Assembly (NCBI GenBank): GCA_013791955.1
Contig: VMSW01000006.1
Span: 34,104-98,103, forward strand
Reading direction: 5' to 3'
Source: Propionicimonas sp.
Lineage (GTDB): Bacteria; Actinomycetota; Actinomycetes; Propionibacteriales; Propionibacteriaceae
Length of the DNA: 64,000 nt
Part shown: positions 44,386 through 52,470 of the stretch, one piece after another
Position numbering within the stretch: position 1 is the first letter of the stretch
Layout: each line of letters opens with the position of its first letter
Translations under genes and position numbers: made by a program
The notes under the pieces: generated by a model
The model's input: only the letters and a program-made list of their open reading frames with translations
What the model was told of the DNA's origin: nothing
Databases searched by the model: none

Positions 44386-46164
44386 TTAGTAGCGAGAGCC
44401 CTTGTAGGAGCTGCCGCCACGCGGCTTGTCGTCGCGGCGTGGACGGTCGTCGCGGCGACGGGGAGCGCCGTTGTCACGAGCCAACTCGATCAGTCGACCG
44501 GAAATGCGGGTGCTGCGTAGCGCCTCCCAGGTTTCAGGAGACATGGCAGCGGGCAGCTCGACCAGCGAGTAGTCCAAACGGATGTCGATATGGCCGAAAT
44601 CTTCCCGGCGCAAGCCACCTTCATTGGCCAGTGCGCCGACGATCTGGCGCGGGCCGATCTTGTGGCGCTTGCCCACTTCGAGACGGTAGGTGTTCATCGC
44701 CGGGCCACTGCCGCGCGACGGGCGCGACGAGCCCCGATCCGAGTCGCCATCGCGATCACGGAAGCCGCGGTCGGGACGCTCCACTGGGGCTCGCACCTCA
44801 GCCTTGGGATCGAGCAGCATCGGCTCGTCGCCCTGCAGATTCAGGGCCAGAGCTGCGGCCACGTCCACCTCGGGCACGTCGTATTCGTCGACGTAGTGGG
44901 TGACGACCTGGCGGAAGAAATCGATGCGCTCATCGGCCAAAGCTGCGGTGATGGCATCATCGAAGCGGCTCAGGCGGGTGGCGTTGATGTCCTCAACGCT
45001 GGGCAGGTTCATTGGCGAAAGGGTCTGCCGGGTGGCCCGCTCGATCGAGGAGAGCAGGCGCCGCTCGCGCGGGGTGACGAAGGAAACCGCCTCGCCACTG
45101 CGGCCAGCGCGCCCGGTACGACCGACCCGGTGCACGTAGGACTCACTGTCCAGCGGCAGATCGAAGTTGATCACGTGGCTGATTCGCTCCACGTCCAAGC
45201 CGCGAGCGGCCACATCGGTAGCCACCAGAATGTCGAGCTTGCCGGACTTCAGCTGCCCAATCACGCGCTCGCGCTGCGGCTGCGCGACGTCGCCGTTGAT
45301 GGCCGCAGCGGAGAAACCGCGGGCTTGCAGCTTTTCGGCCAGCGTCTCAGTGTCGTTCTTGGTGCGGACGAACACGATCATGCCTTCGAAGTTCTCCACT
45401 TCGAGGATGCGGGTCAGTGCGTCCACCTTCTGCGGGAAGGAGACCTGCAGGTAACGGTGCCGGACGTTCGGCGCTGTAGCGGTCTTGCCCTTGACGGCCA
45501 ACTCGACCGCATCGGTGAGGTACTTGGTGCTCAGCCGACGGATCTGAGCTGGCATGGTGGCCGAGAACAGCGCCACCTGCTTGGTGTCAGGAGTGTCGGC
45601 CAGAATGGTTTCGACATCCTCGGTGAACCCCATCGAGAGCATCTCGTCGGCCTCGTCCAGCACCAGGAAGCGCAGCTGGGTCAGGTCGAGGGTGCCCTTT
45701 TCCAGGTGGTCCATGATCCGGCCGGGCGTACCGACGACCACATGGACGCCGCGCGCCAGCGCGCTCAGCTGGACGCCGTAGCCCTGGCCGCCATAGACCG
45801 GCAGGACGTGGACGCCGTGCATGCGGGTGGCGTAGGACTGGAAGGCCTCACACACCTGGAGCGCGAGCTCACGGGTGGGGGCGAGCACCAGAGCCTGAGG
45901 TGCCTTCTGCTTCAAGTCGAGCTTTTCGAGGATCGGCAGGGCGAAGGCTGCGGTCTTTCCGGTGCCAGTCTGGGCCAGGCCAACCACGTGGCGGCCTTCC
46001 AGCATCGCCGGAATGACGGCCGCCTGAATCGGGGACGGGTTTTCGTAGCCGAGGTCTTTCAGCGTGCGCAGCAGCCGCTCGTCTAGGCCCAAATCGGCAA
46101 AACTGGGGCCGTCGTCAGTACTGGCTACGTCCGGGGTCGCCGGCTCAAAATTCTCGCTCGTCAC
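44386..46164 (-). CDS. deaD: DEAD-box RNA helicase (CsdA/DeaD-like)
   Basis: 592 residues. The Q motif (FADLGLDERLLRTLKDLGY, then SPIQ), Walker A AQTGTGKT, PTRELALQ, GTPGR, DEAD, SAT, and HRVGRTGRAGR give a complete SF2 helicase core (1-380). A dimerisation region with PSVEDINATRL follows, then an Arg/Asp-rich linker and a DbpA-like RNA-binding domain (about 490-560) with an RGG-like basic tail. It acts in ribosome assembly and RNA decay, especially in the cold. The stop lies at the edge of the 24-bp tandem array. Confidence 0.96.
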   Translation of the reverse strand: MTSENFEPATPDVASTDDGPSFADLGLDERLLRTLKDLGYENPSPIQAAVIPAMLEGRHVVGLAQTGTGKTAAFALPILEKLDLKQKAPQALVLAPTRELALQVCEAFQSYATRMHGVHVLPVYGGQGYGVQLSALARGVHVVVGTPGRIMDHLEKGTLDLTQLRFLVLDEADEMLSMGFTEDVETILADTPDTKQVALFSATMPAQIRRLSTKYLTDAVELAVKGKTATAPNVRHRYLQVSFPQKVDALTRILEVENFEGMIVFVRTKNDTETLAEKLQARGFSAAAINGDVAQPQRERVIGQLKSGKLDILVATDVAARGLDVERISHVINFDLPLDSESYVHRVGRTGRAGRSGEAVSFVTPRERRLLSSIERATRQTLSPMNLPSVEDINATRLSRFDDAITAALADERIDFFRQVVTHYVDEYDVPEVDVAAALALNLQGDEPMLLDPKAEVRAPVERPDRGFRDRDGDSDRGSSRPSRGSGPAMNTYRLEVGKRHKIGPRQIVGALANEGGLRREDFGHIDIRLDYSLVELPAAMSPETWEALRSTRISGRLIELARDNGAPRRRDDRPRRDDKPRGGSSYKGSRY

Positions 46165-46221
46165 AACGAAACCGTAGTGGCTGCGGCTCTGGCTTCCTAA
46201 CTGGCGCCTCCCACGGAACCG

Positions 46222-46845
46222 CTAACGGCTTAGCAGCGTACCCACGATCACCGCAACCCCCAGGGCAATAATCAGCCCAGATGCCACCAGGCCGAGCAGG
46301 CGCGTCACCCGCTCCGGAATCGTCGCTCCGAGCACTTTGCCCACCGCCGCCAGGCCAAGCTGCCAGGCCAGGGACGCGACCCCGGCAGCGATCACGAAGG
46401 CAGGCGCCACCATTGCGCCGCCGCCGGTGGCGGTCAGGCCGCCTGCCAGGGCCAAGAAGTAGAGCAAGGTGAGCGGATTGATGGCGGTGAGCCCCACGAA
46501 CCGCGCGAAGACCGCTCGGCGGGGCACGTCGAGTGCGGCATTGGTTGGCGCTGGGGCGGTCAACAGTTGGTGCACGCCGAGCCCGATCACCACCAGCCCA
46601 GAGACCACCCCGGCCACCACCCCGGCGGCGCTGATCAATGGGGCCAACAACGCGCCGGCGCTGACCGCCAGGGCGCAATACACCAGGTCGACGAAGGCGA
46701 CCCCGGCCGCGGCAGCCGCGCCGCTGCGCAAACCGTTCAGCATCGACTCGCGCAGGATCAACACCCCAATAGCGCCCAGCGGCATCGCGACACCCAGCCC
46801 GGCGGCCAGGCCAGCCAGGGTTGCGGTCAAGATGGCGTCGCTCAC
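46222..46845 (-). CDS. LysE/RhtB-family amino acid exporter
   Basis: 207 residues with six hydrophobic segments. The N-terminal GLGVAMPLGAIGVLILRESM and AINPLTLLYFLAL fit the LysE family (conserved P-G/A and the NP pair). It probably exports basic or other amino acids. The GTG start at 46845 was picked from the family's usual N-terminus. It is divergent from the Lrp-type regulator, 70 nt away, an arrangement like LysE with its regulator. Confidence 0.9.
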   Translation of the reverse strand: MSDAILTATLAGLAAGLGVAMPLGAIGVLILRESMLNGLRSGAAAAAGVAFVDLVYCALAVSAGALLAPLISAAGVVAGVVSGLVVIGLGVHQLLTAPAPTNAALDVPRRAVFARFVGLTAINPLTLLYFLALAGGLTATGGGAMVAPAFVIAAGVASLAWQLGLAAVGKVLGATIPERVTRLLGLVASGLIIALGVAVIVGTLLSR

Positions 46846-46901
46846 CCGACTAAGCCTGCCTCGTGCGGCCCGCCACGCCTGCATTTTTGGCGGCCAGACA
46901 C

Positions 46902-46907
46902 TACGAT
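46902..46907 (+). promoter_or_regulatory. -10 box of the Lrp-type gene
   Basis: TACGAT ends 8 nt before GTG 46916 (6 nt before an out-of-frame GTG). No ribosome binding site is seen, so a leaderless message is likely. Confidence 0.4.
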
Positions 46908-46915
46908 TGCGCAGT

Positions 46916-47359
46916 GTGGACGGCATTGATGAGCAAATCTTCAGCGAATTGCGTGACAACGCTCGCCTTTCGTTCAGCGAGCTTGGGCGAAGGGTGGGCC
47001 TGAGCACCAACGCGGTTGCGGCACGAGTCCGCAAACTCGAGGCGGACGGCATCATCACCGGCTACACGGTGATATCGGGCTCGAACTCCTCCACCGCCAG
47101 CGGCAGTCTGGAGGTGTTCATCGATCTGCGACTGGACGCAGCCACCGACAATGACACCTTCGCCGAAGCGATCCGGCCGATTCGCGAGATCGTTGACGCC
47201 GTGCATCTGACCGGGCCCTTTGACTACCTGGTTAGGGCCGTGGTCAGCGACACCGCAGCCCTGAATGCGCTGATCAAGCGTCTCAAGGCCAGCTGCGGGG
47301 TGGCCCAAACCCAGACCCGGGTGGCTTTGCGCCCCACCCCGGCACCCCCGCTGCCCTGA
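46916..47359 (+). CDS. Lrp/AsnC-family regulator
   Basis: 147 residues. The winged helix-turn-helix is MDGIDEQIFSEL, then SFSELGRRVGLSTNAVAARV, with GIITGYTVISG leading into the RAM amino-acid-binding domain (about 70-140, with VHLTGPFDYLVRAVV). It probably senses an amino acid and controls the divergent LysE-type exporter. The start is GTG 46916. The stop lies 9 nt from the end of the convergent MMPL gene. Confidence 0.93.
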   Translation: MDGIDEQIFSELRDNARLSFSELGRRVGLSTNAVAARVRKLEADGIITGYTVISGSNSSTASGSLEVFIDLRLDAATDNDTFAEAIRPIREIVDAVHLTGPFDYLVRAVVSDTAALNALIKRLKASCGVAQTQTRVALRPTPAPPLP

Positions 47360-47367
47360 AGTCCCGA

Positions 47368-49695
47368 TCAGGCTGCCGCTCGTCTTGGTGCCGTCCCACT
47401 CCCGGGTCGTGCGCCAGCAACCGCTCGCCGGGGAGCTCCTGGGCCGGCAGTTGCGGCCGGACGGCGTCCCAGTGATCGCCTCGGCACCGCCGTGCTGGCG
47501 AAAGCACCGCCCAGGCGTCGCAGCATCGGCGGCGCCCACCAGTTGGCATCTCCCAGCACCGTCATGGTTGCTGGCACTAGCAACATCCGCACCAGGGTGG
47601 CGTCCAGCACCACCACGATCGCCAGCGCCACCCCAACCTGCTTGATGGAATCCATCGAACCGGTGGCAAAGCCGAGGAAGACCACCACGATCACCGAAGC
47701 GGCCGAGGTGATGATTCGACCGCTGCGTTGCAGACCGAGCCGAACTGCGGCGTCGTTGTCGCGAAGGTGGTTGTAGAACTCCTTGACCCGATCGAGCAGG
47801 AAGACCTCGTAGTCCATCGCGAGGCCGAACCCGAAGGCCGCCACCAAGGCGACCACATAGCTCTCCAGGCCGGTCTTGTCGAAGCCGTGTTCGGCGCTGA
47901 AGATCCAGGTGGTGATGCCCAGTGAGGCGCCGATCGAGACCACGTTGGTAATCAGGGCTTTGATCGGCACCAGCGCTGAGCCGGTCATGAAGAAAAGCAG
48001 GACGAAGGTGACTGCCGCCACCAGGGCGCCGGCCGCTGGCAGGCCCTGAGCCAGGGCTCGGATGAAGTCGAGTTGCCCGGCAGCATTGCCGCCGACCCAG
48101 ACCCGATCGCTCAATGCCCTGATCTCGGTCACCGCCCGCGTCGCCTCCACGCCGCCGGGATCGGCAACGTCGAGACGTATCTGCACCAGGGTGTGTTCGT
48201 CATCGATCTCGACTGGGGCTTCGGTCTTCTCAACGTTGTCGACCTCAGCGATGTCCGCCACCAGGTCATCGAGTTCGTCGCGGCTCAGGTCGTCTTTGGT
48301 GATCAGGAAGGCCTCCGAATCGGCCCAAGCCGGGTACTGCTCCTCGATCACCGAGAGGTAGTGCTCTTGTTCACCGCCGGGCGGCAGCATCTCCAGGCCG
48401 GTGTTGCGAAGTTGCAGGTGAGCCAGTGGCACCAGCGCGACGGCGAGCAGCGCTACGCAGCCGATCATCACCGGCCAGGCGTGGCGCTGCACCCAACCGG
48501 CCAGCGCGGAGAAGGCGCCGTGCTCGGTGCCGACGTCGCCAAGCCGAACCAGCAGCCACCGAAAGCCTGACCACCGCATCAGCACGCTGGGGCCAGCCAA
48601 CCGCCGTCCGATCAGGGTCAGCACCGCTGGCAGCAATGTGGTGGCGGTGAGCATCGCGAAGACGACAACACTGGCCGCAGCCACGCCCATGCCGCGCAGA
48701 ATCGGCGGCGACATCAATAGCAGGCCGGAGACCGAAATGGCGATGGTCAATGCCGAGAAGGCCACGGTGCGTCCGGCGGTGGCTATCGTCTGTTGCACCG
48801 CTTGGTGCACGGCCGGGTCAAGACGGCTGGGACCGCCCTGGGGGGAGACCCCGGCCCTAATCAACTCCTCGCGAAACCGCGAGACCATCAACAACCCGTA
48901 GTCAATGGACAAGCCAAGACCAATGACCGTGACGACGTTGATGGTCACGGCGTCCAGCTTCATGAAGTAGGAGACTGCCAAGACGATTCCCAGGCCGCCG
49001 GTAATGGAGGCCAAGGCTCCAATGATCGGCATGCCAGCGGACAGCAGCCCGCCGAATACGAAGATCATCACCACCAAGGAGATCGGCAGGGTGAGCGCCT
49101 CGGCTTTGGTGAGATCGCCTTCCATCACGGCATTGATCTCTTTGACGATCAGGTCGAAGTTGGAGACCACATATTTGGCCTGGCCGAACTCGGCGGTGAC
49201 ACTGTCGCCCAGTTCATTGAGCCGATCAGTCACCTCAACGGAGGCTTGGTCTTTGGCTGACTCCTCAATATCGGGGTCAATGGTGACGCGGACGAGGAAC
49301 CCGTCGCCGTCTTCAGCCAACAGCGGTTCGGCCAGCGGAGTCGTGAATCCAAACAGCCACGGGTCAAGCACCGAATCGACCCCATCGATTGCTTTGAGGT
49401 CATCGCGCGCCGTGGCGACTAGGGGTGCCACCTTGCTGGCTGTCTTGGTCTTGCCGATTCGCAGCTTGGTGACCAGTAGGGTCACATCGGCCCCCACCGA
49501 CTCCTCAACGATGGTCGAAGCCCGATCAGAATCCGAGCCGGGAGCTCGCGGCTCCGAGGACTCAAGCTTGGTGAAGATCGGGCCGCCGCCGAAGGCTCCG
49601 CCAGCGACTGCGCCCGCACCGATCACCACGACTAACCACAGCGCGACAACCCAGAACGGGAATCGGGTGATCAGGCGCACGCCACACTGTGGCAC
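47368..49695 (-). CDS. MMPL/RND-family transporter
   Basis: 775 residues in two repeats, each with one N-terminal membrane segment, a large extracytoplasmic loop and five more segments. The proton-relay Asp-Tyr pairs are visible in GLSIDYGLLMVSRF and GLAMDYEVFLLDRVKE. MMPL proteins export lipids or siderophores in mycobacteria; the cargo here is unknown. The last 50 residues, after WWAPPMLRRLG, turn into an Ala/Arg/Pro-rich stretch, and a shifted frame there is also open, so a late frameshift is possible. Confidence 0.9.
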   Translation of the reverse strand: MPQCGVRLITRFPFWVVALWLVVVIGAGAVAGGAFGGGPIFTKLESSEPRAPGSDSDRASTIVEESVGADVTLLVTKLRIGKTKTASKVAPLVATARDDLKAIDGVDSVLDPWLFGFTTPLAEPLLAEDGDGFLVRVTIDPDIEESAKDQASVEVTDRLNELGDSVTAEFGQAKYVVSNFDLIVKEINAVMEGDLTKAEALTLPISLVVMIFVFGGLLSAGMPIIGALASITGGLGIVLAVSYFMKLDAVTINVVTVIGLGLSIDYGLLMVSRFREELIRAGVSPQGGPSRLDPAVHQAVQQTIATAGRTVAFSALTIAISVSGLLLMSPPILRGMGVAAASVVVFAMLTATTLLPAVLTLIGRRLAGPSVLMRWSGFRWLLVRLGDVGTEHGAFSALAGWVQRHAWPVMIGCVALLAVALVPLAHLQLRNTGLEMLPPGGEQEHYLSVIEEQYPAWADSEAFLITKDDLSRDELDDLVADIAEVDNVEKTEAPVEIDDEHTLVQIRLDVADPGGVEATRAVTEIRALSDRVWVGGNAAGQLDFIRALAQGLPAAGALVAAVTFVLLFFMTGSALVPIKALITNVVSIGASLGITTWIFSAEHGFDKTGLESYVVALVAAFGFGLAMDYEVFLLDRVKEFYNHLRDNDAAVRLGLQRSGRIITSAASVIVVVFLGFATGSMDSIKQVGVALAIVVVLDATLVRMLLVPATMTVLGDANWWAPPMLRRLGGAFASTAVPRRSLGRRPAATAGPGAPRRAVAGARPGSGTAPRRAAA

Positions 49696-49856
49696 GCCCG
49701 CCCCGCCCAGCCCAACGTTGCGACCCAGGAATGGACTAGCCCGGGGCTGGCTAGTCTCGGCTTACAGTGGGCTCCACACAGGTATTCAGGACCGACAACT
49801 CAGCACTGGCAACCCAGCGCCGAGGACCAACCCCAAGGTGGCCCCAAGGAGTATCG

Positions 49857-50771
49857 ATGCAAGCAGAGCAGAACGCTGGCTGGGCGGTGGTACTCAATCC
49901 GACCAAGTTCGACGACGTGTCGCAGATCAAGGCCGAGTTGGAGCGGGTGTGCGCCGATCACGGCTGGTCGGCTCCCGACTGGTACGAGACCGAAGCCGCC
50001 GATCCAGGTTTCGGACAGGCCGCGCAGGCCGTGGCATCCGGGGCGCAGCTGGTTTGTTCGCTCGGCGGGGACGGCACCGTGCGGGCAGTGGCCGGCGGGC
50101 TGTTGGGCACCGGGGTGCCGCTGGGGCTGTTGCCTGCTGGCACCGGGAACTTGTTGGCCCGAAACCTGAAGCTGCCAGTGGATGATCTGGAGGCCTCGCT
50201 AGTGACGGCGCTCACCGGCCGCACTCAGCTGATCGATGTGGGCGAGGTGCAATGGGACGGCGCCGAAGCCGAGGTGTTCGTGGTGATGGCCGGCATGGGC
50301 ATGGACGCCGAGATCATGGCTGGGGTCGACGTTGAGTTGAAGAGGAAGGTCGGCTGGTGGGCCTATGCGGCCTCCGGGGCACGGGCGGCGTTCCGCCTCG
50401 GCTTTGCCGTCCGGGTGAAGACCAACTCGCACCGGTTGCGCACTCAACACGCCCGCACCGTCCTGGTGGGCAACTGTGGAGAGCTGACCGGTGGGGTGCA
50501 GTTGATTCCGCAAGCCAGCCTCGACGATGGTCTGCTTGATGTGGTGGTGGCCTCGCCACATTCCCTATTCTCCTGGGCTGCACTTGGGCTGCATCTGATT
50601 TCTGGAAAGCGCCGCGGGCATCGGAGTCTGGTTCATCTGCAGGATCGGCAAATATCGGTCCGCACCGCCGAACCGGTCGAGGCTCAGCTGGACGGAGACG
50701 CCGTCGGAGCCAAGTCAGTGATGGTCACCCGGGTGCTAGCCAAGGCGCTGCCGGTGCGCCTACCCGGATGA
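49857..50771 (+). CDS. Diacylglycerol kinase-family lipid kinase
   Basis: 304 residues with the DAGK catalytic pattern: the opening VVLNPTKFDD, the nucleotide loop CSLGGDGTVRAVAGGL, GLLPAGTGNLLARNL, and the C-terminal strand FVVMAGMGMDAEIM, then AEPVEAQLDGDAVG. It phosphorylates a lipid such as diacylglycerol or a related long-chain base. AAGGAG lies 5 nt before ATG 49857. It is divergent from the MMPL gene (162 nt). Confidence 0.92.
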   Translation: MQAEQNAGWAVVLNPTKFDDVSQIKAELERVCADHGWSAPDWYETEAADPGFGQAAQAVASGAQLVCSLGGDGTVRAVAGGLLGTGVPLGLLPAGTGNLLARNLKLPVDDLEASLVTALTGRTQLIDVGEVQWDGAEAEVFVVMAGMGMDAEIMAGVDVELKRKVGWWAYAASGARAAFRLGFAVRVKTNSHRLRTQHARTVLVGNCGELTGGVQLIPQASLDDGLLDVVVASPHSLFSWAALGLHLISGKRRGHRSLVHLQDRQISVRTAEPVEAQLDGDAVGAKSVMVTRVLAKALPVRLPG

Positions 50772-50843
50772 GAATAGGTCACGATACGAGATCAAAACCC
50801 GTACTCGTGGGCGCAGGTGTTCCCCATTCGGGTGACAACCCGC

Positions 50844-50972
50844 TATCGTTCCAGACGTAGTCGCTGTACTGGCTCACCCCAACGGGTAATGGGCTGTCTC
50901 CACCACGGGGGGTGCGGAGACCACAGGCGGCATCGGAAGTCGGTGCCGCGCCCGTTAGAAGGAGAATGTTGC
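50844..50972 (+). promoter_or_regulatory. Promoter and structured leader of the cold-shock gene
   Basis: TATCGT (50844-50849) is the likely -10 box, which would give a leader of about 115 nt. The stem GTCTC-CACC / GGTG-GGAGAC (50896-50921) lies in it. AGAAGGAG precedes the start. Long folded leaders regulate other csp genes; here this is inference. Confidence 0.4.
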
Positions 50973-51176
50973 ATGACCACTGGAACCGTTAAGTGGTTCA
51001 ACGCAGAAAAGGGTTTCGGCTTTATCGCCCCCGACGGCGGCGGACCTGACGTTTTCGCTCACTACACCGCGATCGTGACCTCCGGGTTCCGCACGCTGGA
51101 CGAAAACCAGAAGGTTGAATTCGAAATCACCCAGGGCCCGAAGGGTCCGCAAGCATCGAACATCAGCCCCATCTGA
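50973..51176 (+). CDS. cspA: Cold-shock protein
   Basis: A 67-residue single-stranded nucleic-acid-binding protein. RNP1 is KGFGFIAP and RNP2 is DVFAHYTAI, preceded by [14 protein letters not shown]. The size and the closing GPQASNISP fit the CspA family. AAGGAG lies about 10 nt before ATG 50973. A terminator follows 17 nt after the stop. Confidence 0.96.
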   Translation: MTTGTVKWFNAEKGFGFIAPDGGGPDVFAHYTAIVTSGFRTLDENQKVEFEITQGPKGPQASNISPI

Positions 51177-51192
51177 TCCTGTTGAACCAGCT

Positions 51193-51218
51193 CGGCCCCT
51201 CGCTTCGGCGGGGGGCCG
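51193..51218 (+). terminator. Terminator of the cold-shock gene
   Basis: A GC-rich stem CGGCCCC-CGC / GCG-GGGGCCG closed by a TTCG tetraloop and followed by TTCTG. Confidence 0.8.
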
Positions 51219-51235
51219 TTCTGCTCAGCGTCGGG

Positions 51236-51841
51236 CTACTCGGCGCAGTCCTGGTCTTTGGCCTGCAGGGTGAGCTCTAGCACCTGGCCGGCGTCGAGAT
51301 AGATGCGGTAGAACGCCTCAGCATTGCCGGTCACCTTCACGAAGCCCACGCCCTCTTTGCCTTCGCTGCCCTTCCACGTCGGATAGGCCTTCTTCACCTG
51401 GGCGTAGGTGCTGCCCAGGTGGACGCCCTCCGGCGTGGCTATCGAAGAGGTGGCGCCGATAATCACCAGTTGGCCGGTGGTGGCCGAGAAGAACAGCTTG
51501 CCGTCCAGGTCGTCGACATCGGCCGGGTGGGCGCCGAGCAGGCGTCCGTCCCCATCGGCGCCGCAGGTGCCCGCGCTGCCGGAAATTTCGGTGGCCTGGC
51601 CGGTTTGGATCGCCTGGGCCTTGGTCATGCCGAGCTTGAGCGCAGCGACACCGTCGGGGCCGAGATTCGCCTCAAGAGAGGCCGACTGGCTCGCGGACGG
51701 AGTGACCGAAGGTGAACTTGCCACGGTGGTCGGCTGCGGGGACGGCGTTGGCGCGGTCGTCACCGGCGGCACCACACAGGCGGAGAGCCCCAGGGCCAAG
51801 GTGGCGCCTGCGAGAGTCAGTAGTGGCTTGCGAAGCTGCAT
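51236..51841 (-). CDS. Putative lipoprotein, function unknown
   Basis: 201 residues. The signal peptide ends at the lipobox LSAC (Cys22). A Pro/Ser/Thr-rich linker (about residues 25-58) is followed by a soluble domain with LGMTKAQAIQTGQA and GVHLGSTYAQVKKAYP. These two short segments resemble repeated BLIP-like or SmpA-like motifs, in which a G-x-T-x2-Q/E-V pattern recurs. That resemblance is weak. Function unknown. It is convergent with cspA. Confidence 0.8.
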   Translation of the reverse strand: MQLRKPLLTLAGATLALGLSACVVPPVTTAPTPSPQPTTVASSPSVTPSASQSASLEANLGPDGVAALKLGMTKAQAIQTGQATEISGSAGTCGADGDGRLLGAHPADVDDLDGKLFFSATTGQLVIIGATSSIATPEGVHLGSTYAQVKKAYPTWKGSEGKEGVGFVKVTGNAEAFYRIYLDAGQVLELTLQAKDQDCAE

Positions 51842-52067
51842 GTCTACCTACCTGCTTCCGGTGCCGTTCGGCGATGGGCCGCTCAGCCCGGCCGCGTCTG
51901 AGCGGATTGTTTGGCCCAAGAGTACGCGGGCACCGAAGGCACCGAACAGCCGTAGTGAGTGACTTTTCTGCCTGCTCGGCGGGCCGGTGGGAGGCTCACC
52001 CAAAGGCGCCTGGCGGTTTTTTCCTCACCCGAGCCCGATGCTAGACTCGACGGGCCGTAAGGCACCT

Positions 52068-52143
52068 GGGGCTATGGCGCAGTTGGTAGCGCGTCTCGTT
52101 CGCAATGAGAAGGTCAGGGGTTCGAATCCCCTTAGCTCCACCA
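52068..52143 (+). tRNA. tRNA-Ala(CGC)
   Basis: Acceptor stem GGGGCTA/TAGCTCC, D-arm GCGCAGTTGGTAGCGC, anticodon stem TCTCG/TGAGA with loop TTCGCAA giving CGC, and T-arm AGGGG-TTCGAAT-CCCCT. CCA is encoded (52141-52143), unlike the other two tRNAs here. Accessory DNA begins right after it. Confidence 0.95.
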
Positions 52144-52147
52144 GTGT

Positions 52148-52186
52148 GATGTCTCGCGAGATGTGTCTCATATGTCGCGAGACATC
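52148..52186. repeat. 12-bp perfect inverted repeat after tRNA-Ala
   Basis: GATGTCTCGCGA (52148-52159) pairs with TCGCGAGACATC (52175-52186) around a 15-nt loop. Similar CTCGCGA-rich hairpins end IS481-like elements in Actinobacteria; this is from memory. It lies 2 nt downstream of the remnant's stop codon. Confidence 0.75.
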
Positions 52187-52188
52187 TG

Positions 52189-52430
52189 TCATTTCTGGGG
52201 CCTTCGGCCTGGTGGGGTGAGCTGGTTTCGCCAGTGGCTGAGGGTTGGGTCGATCTGGTGTTCGCTGGGGATTTCGCCGGTGTCTAGGGCGCTGACCACC
52301 TCGCCGTTCACAGTGACGAAACCCTGGGTGTTTTTTTCCGGTGCGGCACCATGGGTAGAAGATCCCAGACGGATGGTCGTGGGGTATGGGCCGCGGGACA
52401 GTGCAGCCACTAGGGTGAGTTTTGCTCGAA
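52189..52430 (-). pseudogene. Probable transposase C-terminal remnant
   Basis: The minus strand keeps an open frame ending at TGA 52189-52191. It carries a basic lead-in, VNGEVVSALDTGEIP and DPTLSHWRNQLTPPGRRP. The tail and the hairpin just after the stop recall the end of IS481-like elements. The catalytic part is absent, because upstream the frame becomes antisense to the SPFH gene. Assignment is tentative. Confidence 0.4.
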
Positions 52431-52470
52431 GGTGGGTGCGACCGGCTTTGACAACGAGAGGACTCTTTCC

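Noticed and set aside
49004..49856. A long plus-strand frame antisense to the MMPL gene that joins the lipid kinase region in another frame.
   Set aside because: The MMPL reading has clear membrane segments and relay motifs. The kinase has its own ribosome binding site at 49857.
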